This document shows positions 35,412 to 44,636 of a DNA stretch of 64,000 bases, in pieces. The stretch covers positions 25,641-89,640 of the forward strand of contig NZ_JAQGJM010000028.1 in NCBI RefSeq assembly GCF_028290625.1, read 5' to 3'. Origin of the DNA: Devosia sp. (GTDB taxonomy: Bacteria; Pseudomonadota; Alphaproteobacteria; Rhizobiales; Devosiaceae). The notes below the pieces were generated by a model that worked only from the letters and a program-made list of their open reading frames with translations, had not been told where the DNA came from and searched no databases. Positions within the stretch are counted from its first letter, which is position 1. The number at the start of each line of letters is the position of its first letter. The translations under genes and the position numbers were made by a program.

Positions 35412-36313
35412 TGGCTGCGACCCAGAATACCCGCACGCCGCTGGAGCGGATCGAATACGCGATCATCATTTCCACCTTGCTGCTGATGGTCGTGGTGACG
35501 GTGCAGCCGCTGCTGAACCTGTTGGCAATATCGCTCAGCGATCCGGCGAAACTGCCCGGCATGAGCGGCATGGAAATCCTGCCACGCGGGCTGTCGTTCG
35601 ATGTGTGGAGCCTGCTGCTCAACCATCCGAACGTGCGCGCCGGCATGCTGAACTCGATCTTCATCACCGCCGCCGGCACGGTGCTCAATATCGTGTTTAC
35701 GGCGCTGATGGCTTGGGGCCTATCGCGGCCGGGCCTGCCGGGGCGGCGGATCTTGTTCCTCCTGGTGCTGGTCACCATCGTCTTCGATCCGGGTATCATT
35801 CCGGACTACTTCATCAACAAGCGGCTGGGGCTGCTCGACAGCTACTGGTCGGTGATCCTCTTCAAGGCGGTCAACGCCTGGTACCTAATCATCCTGATCC
35901 GCTTCTTCGAGGAAATTCCGCAGGAACTGCTCGACGCGGCCGATCTCGACGGGGCTAACCCGTTCCAGGTGTTCTGGTTCGTGGTGTTGCCGCTGGCCAA
36001 GCCGGCGCTGGCGACGATCACGCTGTTCTACATCGTGTTCCACTGGAACGAGTTTTTCCGGGCGATGATCTACATCACCGACCAGAACAAATGGCCGCTG
36101 CAGGTGGTGCTGCGGCAGTTCGTGATCGGCGGCGACAAGCTGGCCATCGTCGGGGTGGACGCCGCCAACAATCATACCGGGGCCAGCCAGATCGACCTGC
36201 GGGCGCTCAAGGCCGGGATGATCATTTTGACCATCGTGCCGATCCTCGTGATCTACCCGCTGATTTTGAAGTTTTTCACCAAGGGTACGATGTCGGGGGC
36301 GCTCAAAGGATGA
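35411..36313 (+). CDS. Sugar ABC transporter permease (YtcP/MalG-like)
   Basis: This 300-residue second permease of the importer has about six membrane helices. The EAA loop reads LLDAADLDGANPFQVFWFVVLPL. VQPLLNLLAISLSDPAKL at the first periplasmic loop and the C-terminal FTKGTMSGALKG are typical of the YtcP branch that pairs with LplB-type permeases. The start ATG overlaps the stop of the previous permease. Gene order permease-permease-binding protein is conserved for this branch. Confidence 0.93.
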   Translation: MAATQNTRTPLERIEYAIIISTLLLMVVVTVQPLLNLLAISLSDPAKLPGMSGMEILPRGLSFDVWSLLLNHPNVRAGMLNSIFITAAGTVLNIVFTALMAWGLSRPGLPGRRILFLLVLVTIVFDPGIIPDYFINKRLGLLDSYWSVILFKAVNAWYLIILIRFFEEIPQELLDAADLDGANPFQVFWFVVLPLAKPALATITLFYIVFHWNEFFRAMIYITDQNKWPLQVVLRQFVIGGDKLAIVGVDAANNHTGASQIDLRALKAGMIILTIVPILVIYPLILKFFTKGTMSGALKG

Positions 36314-36384
36314 GGACCTCAGTGCCGCCAACCAATCCCGCGCGAGCGGCGACTACGAACCAAAAACACTAGGAGGAGACTACC

Positions 36385-37791
36385 ATGCTTATGAAGAAAC
36401 TGCTGCTTGCGTCCACGGCGCTGGCGTTTGCGATTGCCCCGGCATTTGCCGATCCGGTGGTGATCCGGATGGTCAGCAAGGACCTTGTGTCCACCAATCC
36501 GCCCGACGTAGCCCATATCGAGCGCATCGAAGCGGCGATGAAGGCCAAGGGGCACGATATCGATATCCAGATCGTCGACCTGCCCAGCTCGGGCTATGCC
36601 GATGCGCTCAGCGTCATGCTGCTGGGCGGCGATATTCCGGACCTGATCTATTTCCAGGGCGGCGACGCCAAGATGGTGGAGCAGGGGATTCTGGAAGACC
36701 TGACGCCCTGGATCGAGAAGGAGCCGAACCTGAAGGCGGCGCTTTATCCGCACAATGTGCAGCGCTTGGCCAATTATCCCTACCTGCTTTACGTTTACCC
36801 GCCGCGCATGCCGCAGCCGGTGATCCGCAAGGACTGGCTGGAAAAGACCGGCTTGCCCGCGCCGCAGACCGTCGACGACTATGTGGCCCTGTTCAAGGCG
36901 ATCAAGGACGGTGACCTCGATGGCGACGGCGTCGCCAACACCTACGGGGTGACCACGGCCGACAATACCAATGAGCTGGACGCGATCTTCAACCAGGCCT
37001 TTGGCGTCAAGGCGAGCTGGATGCAGAACGAAGCAGGCGAGTGGGTCAATTCGCGCATCACCACGCAGGAAAAGGCCAAGATCGCCTTCTATGCGTCGCT
37101 GCGCGAGCAGGGGCTGTTCGACCCGGAATACATCACCTCCAAATTCGATGTGAAGGAAGACAAGTTCTATACCGGCCGCGCCGCGGTGATCTTCGGATCG
37201 TCGGCGGAAGTCATCGACATCTATGGCGGCAAGATGCGCCAGGTGCATCCGGATACCGAACTGGTGCTGTTGGCTCCCCCGAAAGGTCCGGGCGGCCAGG
37301 GCAATCAGGCCATCGACGTCAGCAAGGAAGCGCGCGGTTTCGCCATGTCGGCTTTGTCCGAGCACAAGGAAGACGTGATGGCGCTGCTCGATTTCATGGC
37401 CAGCCCTGAAGGGCAACTGATGGACCGGCTCGGGTTTGAGGGCTCGGAATATACCAAGTCGGGCGACACCTATACGATGACCGACAAGATCTCGACCTGG
37501 TATGCGCGGTTCTTCGCCGCCGCCAACTGGACGCCGCCGACGCCGTGGATGAGCACGGCCTCACAGGCGGCGCTCAAGCAGGTGACGGACAACTTCGTGG
37601 CCGACAATGCCTTCGTGTTCCCGGCTGATTACGCCGCTGATCTCGATGCTACCGAAAGCGTCTACCGCGCCTGGGTCTACAAGTTCATCTCCGGCGATGC
37701 CGGCATGGATCAGTGGGACGCCTATGTGGCCGAATGGAATGCCGCAGGCGGCACACGCCTCAACGAATATGCACGCACGGTTCTGAAGTAA
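36385..37791 (+). CDS. Sugar ABC transporter substrate-binding protein (LipO-type)
   Basis: This 468-residue periplasmic receptor follows AGGAGGAG. The signal peptide (KKLLLASTALAFAIAPAFA) is cleaved near FADPV and carries no lipobox. The two-lobed family-1 fold shows IPDLIYFQGGDAKMVEQGILEDLTPWIEKEPNL (read in parts) and KDGDLDGDGVANTYGVT, a calcium-loop-like DxDxDG sequence found in LipO-type receptors. It delivers its sugar to the two upstream permeases; the ATPase is encoded at 41247. Confidence 0.92.
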   Translation: MLMKKLLLASTALAFAIAPAFADPVVIRMVSKDLVSTNPPDVAHIERIEAAMKAKGHDIDIQIVDLPSSGYADALSVMLLGGDIPDLIYFQGGDAKMVEQGILEDLTPWIEKEPNLKAALYPHNVQRLANYPYLLYVYPPRMPQPVIRKDWLEKTGLPAPQTVDDYVALFKAIKDGDLDGDGVANTYGVTTADNTNELDAIFNQAFGVKASWMQNEAGEWVNSRITTQEKAKIAFYASLREQGLFDPEYITSKFDVKEDKFYTGRAAVIFGSSAEVIDIYGGKMRQVHPDTELVLLAPPKGPGGQGNQAIDVSKEARGFAMSALSEHKEDVMALLDFMASPEGQLMDRLGFEGSEYTKSGDTYTMTDKISTWYARFFAAANWTPPTPWMSTASQAALKQVTDNFVADNAFVFPADYAADLDATESVYRAWVYKFISGDAGMDQWDAYVAEWNAAGGTRLNEYARTVLK

Positions 37792-37874
37792 TCCGCGCGT
37801 GACCTGAACGATCCCCATCCCGATCCTCCCTCCGGGGTGGGGGTCACCTTTTCGACAGTTGAAAGACAGCCAAA

Positions 37875-39044
37875 ATGCCAAACTCCCTTCGCGGCCGGGT
37901 CCGCGCCATGCTGCACGGAATTGCCCTGGGCGACGCGCTTGGCGCGCCAGTGGAAAAGCTGTCGGCGGCCGATATCAGGGCGCGTTATGGCCGGGTGACG
38001 TCGCTGAATACGGCGTGGCACAAGATGAACCTCGACGCGTCGGCCCGAAACGGGCGGGTGCGCGGCAATGGCATTGTCACTGACGACACGCTGATGACGC
38101 TGGCGCTGATGGATATCTATGGCGATGTGGGCCGGCATCTGGACGCCTGGGACATGGCCGACGGCATGGTGCGCCAGATTGCCTGGATACCGCGCTATGT
38201 GCCCGAATTGCAGCGCGAGACCATGCTGATCGAGCGCCTGTTCTATCCGGAAAAATGGATTTTCCAGCGCCACCAATTGAGCGCCTGCGATCCGCGCCAA
38301 GGGGGCGTGGGCAATATGGTGAATTGCGGGGCGGCGATGTATATCGCGCCGATCGGAGTGGCGAATGCCGCCGATCCGAAGGCGGCCTATGACGAGGCGA
38401 TCGCCTTTGCGGCCGGGCATCAGGAGAGTTTTGGGCTGGAGGCCGCGGGCATCGTGGCCGCCGCCGTCGCCGCGGCCTTCGTGCCGGGCACGACGATTGA
38501 GGCCATTATCGACACTGTCCTAGGCCTGGCCAAGGACGGCACGCGCGCAGCCATCGTCGATATCGTTGGCGTGGCAAAACAGTTGCGCGGCACCGGCGCC
38601 AACCACGAGGCAGTGTGCGATGCGTTCCACGCAGCCATCGCGCCCTATTCGCCGATGGGCGACGACGTCAATCATGTGGCGGACAAGGCGGGGCGGCTAA
38701 CCGATGCCTATCGGCCGAGCCGGCTCAACGCGATCGAGGAATTGCCGCTGGCCCTGGGCTTCTGCCTGCTCAATGGCGGGGACTTCCGCCTGTCCATCGA
38801 GGACGGGATTAATTCGGGCCGCGACACCGATTCCATCGGGGTCATGGCGGGGGCGATCCTCGGCGCAATGCACGGTGAAAGCGTGATCGACGCGGAGGAC
38901 CGGGAACTGCTCAACAGTGCCAATCGGTTCGACCTGACAGCGTCCGCCGATGCCTTCACCGACACTGTCAAAACCATTCTCGATGCCGACCGTAGGGCTG
39001 CCGCACTGCGCGACCAGGCCCGTTCGGCGCTGGCTTTTTCCTGA
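37875..39044 (+). CDS. ADP-ribosylglycohydrolase-family enzyme 1
   Basis: This 389-residue protein has the all-helical ADP-ribosyl-(dinitrogen reductase) hydrolase fold. The dinuclear magnesium ligands are visible: GIALGDALGAP near 15, TDDT at 69-72, and GRDTDS at 315-320. The family cleaves N- or O-glycosidic bonds to ADP-ribose. Members inside sugar-import operons probably act on other ribosyl or glycosyl substrates. Position 3' of the binding-protein gene and 22 bp before a second family member points to a catabolic glycosidase-like role rather than protein de-ADP-ribosylation. The substrate is not known. Confidence 0.85.
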   Translation: MPNSLRGRVRAMLHGIALGDALGAPVEKLSAADIRARYGRVTSLNTAWHKMNLDASARNGRVRGNGIVTDDTLMTLALMDIYGDVGRHLDAWDMADGMVRQIAWIPRYVPELQRETMLIERLFYPEKWIFQRHQLSACDPRQGGVGNMVNCGAAMYIAPIGVANAADPKAAYDEAIAFAAGHQESFGLEAAGIVAAAVAAAFVPGTTIEAIIDTVLGLAKDGTRAAIVDIVGVAKQLRGTGANHEAVCDAFHAAIAPYSPMGDDVNHVADKAGRLTDAYRPSRLNAIEELPLALGFCLLNGGDFRLSIEDGINSGRDTDSIGVMAGAILGAMHGESVIDAEDRELLNSANRFDLTASADAFTDTVKTILDADRRAAALRDQARSALAFS

Positions 39045-39066
39045 TTTTTTAGACGAAAGACCGCTC

Positions 39067-41166
39067 ATGCTCTCCGAAGTTCAAATCCTCGAAAAGATCT
39101 ATGCCGGCTTCATCGGCAAGGCCATCGGCGTGCGCCTTGGCGCCCCGGTGGAGCCCACCATCTGGAGCTATGAGCGCATCCAGAAGACCTATGGCGAGGT
39201 GACGCAGTACCTGCGCGATTTCAAGAATTTCGCGGCGGATGACGATACCAATGGGCCGGTCTATTTCATCCGCGCGCTGCGCGACTACGGGCTGAATGCG
39301 ACCGCCGCCGATGTGGGCAAGACCTGGCTCAATTACGCGGCCGAAGAGCACGGCATGTATTGGTGGGGCGGGTTCGGCGTCTCCACCGAGCACACCGCCT
39401 ATCGCAATCTTCGGGCCGGTATTCCGGCGCCACAGTCGGGCTCCATCGCCCAGAACGGCGCGCCCGTGGCCGAGCAGATCGGTGGGCAGATTTTCATCGA
39501 TAGCTGGGGCTGGGTGAACCCGGGCAACCCCGCCAAGGCGGCACAGATGTCGGCGATGGCGGCGAGCGTGGCCCATGACGGCGACGGGCTCAATGGCGCG
39601 CGGTTCTGCGCAGCGGCGATTGCGGCGGCGTTCGAGGCCAGCAGTATCGACGAGATCGTGACGGCGGGGCTGGGTACGATCGACGCGGGCTCGACTTATG
39701 CGCGGGTGGCGCAGGCGGTGATCGACTTCTTCAAGGTCAATCCTGATGACTGGCGCGCCTGTCGCGACATGCTGACGGCCGAGTGGGGCTATGACCGTTA
39801 CCCGGGCGTTTGCCACATCATTCCAAATGCGGGCGTGACGGTGATGGCGATCCTCTACGGCAAGGGCGACCTGCCGCGCACGGTCGAGATCGCCACGATG
39901 GCGGGCTGGGACACCGATTGCAACGCCGGCAATGCCGGCGCGATCGTGGGCACATTCCAGGGGCTGCAGCCGGGTTGGGACAAGTATCGCAAGCCGATCA
40001 ACGATTTCCTCGTGGCCTCGGGCATCGTCGGGTCGATCAACATCGTCGATATCCCGAGCTTTGCGCGCGAGCTGACGGTGTTGGCGCTGCAGTTGGCCGG
40101 GCGCGAAGTGCCGGCTCTGTGGCTGGAAGACATGACCCGGCGCGGCGTGCGGTTCGATTTCGATCTGCCGGGCGCGACGCATGGCTTCCGCACCGAAGGC
40201 TTCAATCAGATTTCGCTCAAGGGCGGGACGGAGCGGCACACTGAAGACTCGCGCGGGTCGCTGGAAATCCAGCTCGACCGGCTGGAGCGCGGGCAGGGCG
40301 GACGGGTGTTCTGGAAGCCGTTCTATCGCCGCAGCGATTTCGACGACGAGCGCTATCGCCCGATGTTCACGCCGCTGGTGGATGGCGGGCAGAAGGTCAG
40401 TTTCAAGCTGTGGCTCGACCCATGGAACGGTGACGGCAATCTGCGCATTGCCCCCTATGTGCGGCGCACGCTGAGTGGGGCCATCGAGGAGACGGGCGCC
40501 TGGGACGTGCCGTCCGGCGAGGGCTGGCAGCACTATGAGTTTGTCGTGCCCGAGGGTGACGAGGCGATCGACGAGATCGGCATTTCGATCGAGTATTTCG
40601 GTCGCCTCAAATATCTCGGCCGACTCTTCCTCGCCGATTTTACGATCGGCGGCGCGGGCAGGACTGCCCTCCTGCCCGCGAAAGAAATCCAGGAATGGGG
40701 CGCCATTTCGCGCTTCACCTATAATCGTGGGCACTGGACCAAGCAGAGCGACCGCATCCATGGGCATACGGCCGGCGATGCCGATATGTGGACCGGGCAC
40801 TATTATGCGCGTGACCTGTCGGTGACCGCGGATGTGCGGCGGCTGTCGGGCACCTCGCAGCTGGTGACGGCGCGCGTGCAGGGGACCGGGCGGTTTTATG
40901 CGGCCGGGTTCGATAGCGACGAGGTGGTGATCCTCAAGGAAGACTTCGGGTCCACTGTGCTGGCGCGCGCGCCATTCGCGGTGGAGACGGGCAAGAGCTA
41001 CGAATTCAAGTTTGCGCTTGAGGGCGAGTGGCTGGTGTTCTCGATCGACGGCAAGGTGCAGCTGGAGGCGACGGATAGCGCTTACGCCTACGGCATGAGC
41101 GGGATTCGGCTGGCCTCGGCCGGGCGGATCAGTGTGGGGCGGATCGAGATCGTCGAGACAGCTTAG
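39067..41166 (+). CDS. ADP-ribosylglycohydrolase-family enzyme 2 fused to C-terminal beta-sandwich domains
   Basis: This is a 699-residue protein. Residues 1-360 form a second ADP-ribosylglycohydrolase domain with metal motifs KAIGVRLGAP near 18-26, DDDT at 58-61 and WDTDCN at 281-286. Residues 390-700 are beta-rich and look like two carbohydrate-binding or LamG-like sandwiches (WLDPWNGDGNLRIAPYVRR; FAVETGKSYEFKFALEGEWLVFSIDGKVQLEA, read in parts). No signal peptide is seen, so it should act in the cytoplasm. Such fusions suggest a carbohydrate polymer or glycoside substrate. It is a distant paralogue of the preceding gene, not a recent duplicate. The ATG at 39067 is preferred over the longer frame that runs into the previous gene. 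Confidence 0.85.
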   Translation: MLSEVQILEKIYAGFIGKAIGVRLGAPVEPTIWSYERIQKTYGEVTQYLRDFKNFAADDDTNGPVYFIRALRDYGLNATAADVGKTWLNYAAEEHGMYWWGGFGVSTEHTAYRNLRAGIPAPQSGSIAQNGAPVAEQIGGQIFIDSWGWVNPGNPAKAAQMSAMAASVAHDGDGLNGARFCAAAIAAAFEASSIDEIVTAGLGTIDAGSTYARVAQAVIDFFKVNPDDWRACRDMLTAEWGYDRYPGVCHIIPNAGVTVMAILYGKGDLPRTVEIATMAGWDTDCNAGNAGAIVGTFQGLQPGWDKYRKPINDFLVASGIVGSINIVDIPSFARELTVLALQLAGREVPALWLEDMTRRGVRFDFDLPGATHGFRTEGFNQISLKGGTERHTEDSRGSLEIQLDRLERGQGGRVFWKPFYRRSDFDDERYRPMFTPLVDGGQKVSFKLWLDPWNGDGNLRIAPYVRRTLSGAIEETGAWDVPSGEGWQHYEFVVPEGDEAIDEIGISIEYFGRLKYLGRLFLADFTIGGAGRTALLPAKEIQEWGAISRFTYNRGHWTKQSDRIHGHTAGDADMWTGHYYARDLSVTADVRRLSGTSQLVTARVQGTGRFYAAGFDSDEVVILKEDFGSTVLARAPFAVETGKSYEFKFALEGEWLVFSIDGKVQLEATDSAYAYGMSGIRLASAGRISVGRIEIVETA

Positions 41167-41177
41167 GCAGGAAGAAG

Positions 41178-41229
41178 GCCCCCTCACCCGACGCTGCGCG
41201 TCGACCTCTCCCCGAAGGGGCGAGGTGAG
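41178..41229. repeat. Single copy of the REP-like element seen at 3666-3798
   Basis: GGCCCCCTCACCC, then a short GC hairpin (GACGC...GCGTC), then GACCTCTCCCC-GAAG-GGGCGAGGTGA match one arm of the element at 3666-3798. It separates the second ADP-ribosylglycohydrolase gene from the ATPase gene within the operon. Confidence 0.8.
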
Positions 41230-41246
41230 AACAGGAAGGACAGGAA

Positions 41247-42305
41247 ATGTCTGAAATCGAGCTCAAGAATGTCGGCAAACATTACGGCAATGTCAGTGTG
41301 CTGGATGACATCTCGCTGGCGATGGAGGATGGCGAGTTCGTGGTGCTGGTCGGGCCATCGGGCTGCGGCAAGTCCACGCTGTTGCGGATGATTGCGGGGC
41401 TCGAGGACATTTCCTCGGGGCAGATCACCATTGGGGGCAAGGTCGTCAACAACATGCCCGCCAAGGAACGGGACCTCGCCATGGTGTTCCAGAATTATGC
41501 GCTCTATCCGCATATGAAGGTCGCTGACAATATGAGCTTCGCCCTCAAGCTGGCAGGCGTTTCCAAGGCCGAAATCAAGAAGCGGGTGGACGAGGCGGCG
41601 GAGATTTTGGGGCTCGAAGCGCTGCTGCACCGGTTGCCGCGCGAGCTTTCGGGCGGGCAGCGGCAGCGCGTGGCGATGGGGCGGGCCATCGTGCGCAATC
41701 CGCGCGCGTTCCTGTTCGATGAGCCACTGAGCAATCTCGATGCCAAGCTGCGGGTCAAGATGCGCGGCGAGATCAAGCGGCTGCATCAGCGGCTCGGTAA
41801 GACCATGATCTATGTCACGCACGACCAGACCGAGGCCATGACCATGGCCGACAAGATCGTCGTGCTGAATGGTGGCAATATCGAGCAGGCCGGCGCTCCG
41901 CTGGACCTCTACAACAACCCGGTCAACCTGTTCGTCGCCAGCTTCATCGGTTCGCCGGAAATCAACCTGTTCAACGTCGGGTATGAGGGCGGCACGGATG
42001 TGGTGCTGAAGGGCGGACAAAAGCTGCCGCTGGGGACGCCGCTTGAGGTGACCGCTGGAACCGGGATCGTCTATGGCATCAGGCCGCAGCATATCACGCT
42101 GGCCGAGACCGGCGTTCCGGCGACGGTCGTGGTGGTCGAGCCGACCGGCGACGCGCAGGAAGTGCTGGCGCGGATTGGCGAGCAGGACGTGTCCATCGTG
42201 GTGCGCGACCATAAGCTGCTGAGCCCGGATGAGCCGATCCATCTGCACATCGATCCGGCCAAGGTGATGCTGTTTGAAAAGACGGCGGGGACGCGGTTGC
42301 GCTGA
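41247..42305 (+). CDS. Sugar ABC transporter ATP-binding protein (UgpC/MsmK-type)
   Basis: This 352-residue ATPase has Walker [10 protein letters not shown] near 38, a Q-loop, signature [10 protein letters not shown], Walker [14 protein letters not shown] and the switch histidine [12 protein letters not shown]-terminal TOBE-like regulatory domain ([12 protein letters not shown]) marks the CUT1 class. It energises the permeases at 34440 and 35411, from which it is separated by the binding protein and the two hydrolase genes. AAGGA precedes the ATG, and the stop overlaps the next start. Confidence 0.95.
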   Translation: MSEIELKNVGKHYGNVSVLDDISLAMEDGEFVVLVGPSGCGKSTLLRMIAGLEDISSGQITIGGKVVNNMPAKERDLAMVFQNYALYPHMKVADNMSFALKLAGVSKAEIKKRVDEAAEILGLEALLHRLPRELSGGQRQRVAMGRAIVRNPRAFLFDEPLSNLDAKLRVKMRGEIKRLHQRLGKTMIYVTHDQTEAMTMADKIVVLNGGNIEQAGAPLDLYNNPVNLFVASFIGSPEINLFNVGYEGGTDVVLKGGQKLPLGTPLEVTAGTGIVYGIRPQHITLAETGVPATVVVVEPTGDAQEVLARIGEQDVSIVVRDHKLLSPDEPIHLHIDPAKVMLFEKTAGTRLR

Positions 42306-43510
42306 TGCATGGCGAGCCAAAGCATTTCGAGCCCGCCGCAAAGGGCCCGTTGAACGGCATCCGCGTGCTCGATCTATCACGCTTGATGGCGGGCAATATG
42401 CTGAGCCTGCAACTGGCCGATTTCGGCGCCGATGTGATCAAGGTGGAAAGCCCCGATGGCGATCCGCTACGCGACTGGAAGGATGATGGGCATTCGCTGT
42501 TCTGGAAGACCTATGGGCGCAACAAGCGCTCGGTGGCGCTGAACCTGCGGCACGCTCCGGCCATGGCGGCGCTGCGGGCGATGATCGACGGGGCCGATGT
42601 GTTCATCGAGAATTTCCGGCCGGGCACGTTGGAAACCATGGGGCTCGCGCCCGAGGCGTTGCTGGCGCGCAATCCGGATTTGATCGTGGTGCGGATATCG
42701 GGGTTCGGGCAGACCGGGCCTTACGCGCAATTGCCGGGTTTTGGTACCATTATCGAGGGCATGAGCGGGTTTGCCGACCGGACGGGTTTTCCCGATCGGG
42801 AACCGGTGCTGCCGCCGCTGGCGCTGGCGGATATGATCGCGGGCATTTATGGCGCCTCGGCCACCACGATGGCGCTGTTCGCCCGGCAAGCAGGAACGGC
42901 GCGCGGGCAGGTGATCGACCTGTCGCTGCTGGAACCGATGTTCTCGATCCTCGGGCCGGAAGCGGCGATCCATGCGGTGACCGGCAAGATCAAGCAGCGC
43001 GCCGGAAGCGCGTCGAACACCGCCTCGCCACGAAATGTCTATCGCTGCGCGGACGGCAAATTCCTGGCGCTGTCGGGCTCGACCCCGCCTGTGGCGCGCC
43101 GCATTTTCGAGACCATCGGGCGCAGCGATATGAATGACGATCCGCGCTTTGCCACCAATTCGGACCGGGTGAAACACCGGGGCTTGGTGGACGAAGCGAT
43201 TGGCGTCTGGTTCGCCCAACGTGACAGCGGCGAGGCGCTGGCGATCATGCGCAAGGCCGGCGCCACGGTGGGGCCGATCTACAATATCGCCGACGCGATG
43301 GCGGACGCGCATTTCGATGAGCGCGAGATCATCGTCGATGTGGACGATGCGCAATTCGGAACGCTACCGATGCACAATATCGTGCCGCGGCTGTCGGCAA
43401 CCCCAGGTGTGTGGCGGTTGCCGGCGCCGGAAATCGGCCAGCATACGCATGAGGTTCTGATGGAAGCGGGGCTGGACGAGGCGGCAATTGCTGCGGCGGT
43501 GACGCCATGA
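42305..43510 (+). CDS. CaiB/BaiF family (class III) CoA transferase
   Basis: This 401-residue protein of the family moves CoA between carboxylic acids. The N-terminal block GIRVLDLSRLMAGNMLSLQLADFGADVIKVESPDGDPLRDW (read in parts) and RNKRSVALNLR are typical. The catalytic aspartate lies in LALADMIAGIYGA, which forms the glutamyl/aspartyl anhydride intermediate in this family. The start overlaps the ATPase stop (TGATG) and the stop overlaps the CitE-type gene. Together with that lyase it would activate an organic acid as its CoA ester and cleave it. Why this sits in a sugar-uptake operon is not obvious. Confidence 0.92.
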   Translation: MHGEPKHFEPAAKGPLNGIRVLDLSRLMAGNMLSLQLADFGADVIKVESPDGDPLRDWKDDGHSLFWKTYGRNKRSVALNLRHAPAMAALRAMIDGADVFIENFRPGTLETMGLAPEALLARNPDLIVVRISGFGQTGPYAQLPGFGTIIEGMSGFADRTGFPDREPVLPPLALADMIAGIYGASATTMALFARQAGTARGQVIDLSLLEPMFSILGPEAAIHAVTGKIKQRAGSASNTASPRNVYRCADGKFLALSGSTPPVARRIFETIGRSDMNDDPRFATNSDRVKHRGLVDEAIGVWFAQRDSGEALAIMRKAGATVGPIYNIADAMADAHFDEREIIVDVDDAQFGTLPMHNIVPRLSATPGVWRLPAPEIGQHTHEVLMEAGLDEAAIAAAVTP

Positions 43511-44328
43511 TGCGCTCGCTGCTGTATGTGCCGGCCAGCTCCGAGCGCTTCATCGCCAAGGCGCATGAGCGGGGGGCCGATGCGATTATTCTGGACCTCG
43601 AAGACTCCGTGCTGCCGGCGGACAAGTTGTCGGCTCGGGCCGAGTTGGCGGAAGCGGTACCGGCGGTGGGGCGCAATGGCGCCAAGGTGTTCGTGCGCAT
43701 CAATGCCGACGCAGGCTTGATGTTTGCCGATGCCGAGGCGGCGTGCCGGGCGGGGGCTTTTGGGCTCTATGTGCCCAAGGCGCGCCAGGCGCAGACGTTT
43801 GCCGATCTGGCGGCGTTCCTGAACCGGATCGAAGTGCCGCTGCGCCGCCCCGAAATGAGCTTTGTGGCACTGATCGAGGACCCCGGCGCGGTGCTGGACG
43901 CGCGGCTGATCGCCAAGGCCCCCCGCGTCATGGCCTTGAGCGCGGGCGGCGAGGACCTGGCGCTGGCGCTAGGCGCACAGCCGGTGCCCGAGGTGCTGCG
44001 GCTGCCCAAGCTGCTGATCCATTATGCGGCCAAGGCGGAAGGGCTGCTGTCATTCGGCATGCTCCGCTCGACCGCCGATTATGCCGATCACGACGGTATC
44101 GTGGCGGCGGCGCGCGAGGCGCGCATGCATGGGTTTGATGGTGCCAGTTGCGTGCATCCGGCCGTGGTGGGGCTGCTCAACGATGGGTTTTCGCCGAGTG
44201 CGGCGGAACTGGATTGGGCGCGACGCGTGGTGGAGGCGGCGCAGACGGGCGCCGGCAGCTTCGTCATAGATGAGCGGATGGTCGATGCACCGGTCATTGC
44301 GCGGGCGCGGCGGATGCTAGGGATCTAA
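43507..44328 (+). CDS. CitE-like (HpcH/HpaI family) beta-hydroxyacyl-CoA lyase
   Basis: This 273-residue TIM-barrel protein begins RSLLYVPASSERFIAKA and continues ADAIILDLEDSVLPADK. The acidic metal ligands are in DLEDS, VALIEDPGAV and GGEDLALALG. The arginine in FVRIN is also typical. Relatives cleave citryl-, malyl- or citramalyl-CoA to acetyl-CoA/pyruvate-type products. The gene overlaps the CoA transferase by 4 bp, so activation and cleavage should be coupled. It ends the operon; a palindromic repeat follows. Confidence 0.88.
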   Translation: MMRSLLYVPASSERFIAKAHERGADAIILDLEDSVLPADKLSARAELAEAVPAVGRNGAKVFVRINADAGLMFADAEAACRAGAFGLYVPKARQAQTFADLAAFLNRIEVPLRRPEMSFVALIEDPGAVLDARLIAKAPRVMALSAGGEDLALALGAQPVPEVLRLPKLLIHYAAKAEGLLSFGMLRSTADYADHDGIVAAAREARMHGFDGASCVHPAVVGLLNDGFSPSAAELDWARRVVEAAQTGAGSFVIDERMVDAPVIARARRMLGI

Positions 44329-44342
44329 TAGGGCAGCCACAT

Positions 44343-44446
44343 CCACCACCGGCCCTTCCCGGGGGCTTGACCCGCAGGCCTTTCGCCGCTTGTGCCCGAC
44401 CGAGAGTGGCCCGCGGGTCAAGCCCGCGGGAAGGGCGGTGGGTGGG
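44343..44446. repeat. Palindromic intergenic element, about 104 bp
   Basis: The arms are CCACCACCGGCCCTTCCCGG-GGGCTTGACCCGCAGGCC (read in two parts) and the near-complement at 44408-44445, differing at about five positions. They enclose a loop of some 27 bases. It probably serves as a hairpin at the end of the sugar operon; there is no T-run. The rest of the 308-bp gap to 44636 shows no further feature I can name. Confidence 0.8.
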
Positions 44447-44636
44447 GGAGATAGTGCGAGAGCCCGGCATATTCTCAATGAGGTGGCCTCTTGCATCATC
44501 GGTCAAGTTTGCGCGAGCGCGACAGTCGCAAGGGTGTGGATGGCTGGTTTGGCTGGCGGAATTTCTTTTGGAGCGGTAGAGACTTGGGTGAACCGGGGTT
44601 GCGGTAGATCCTGGAATGCGTAGCAAGGGACAGACC

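Noticed and set aside
39049..41187. 712-residue minus-strand open frame opposite the second ADP-ribosylglycohydrolase gene
   Set aside because: Composition (Arg/His/Ala/Gly-rich, no motifs) is that of an antisense shadow; the sense strand encodes conserved metal-binding motifs.
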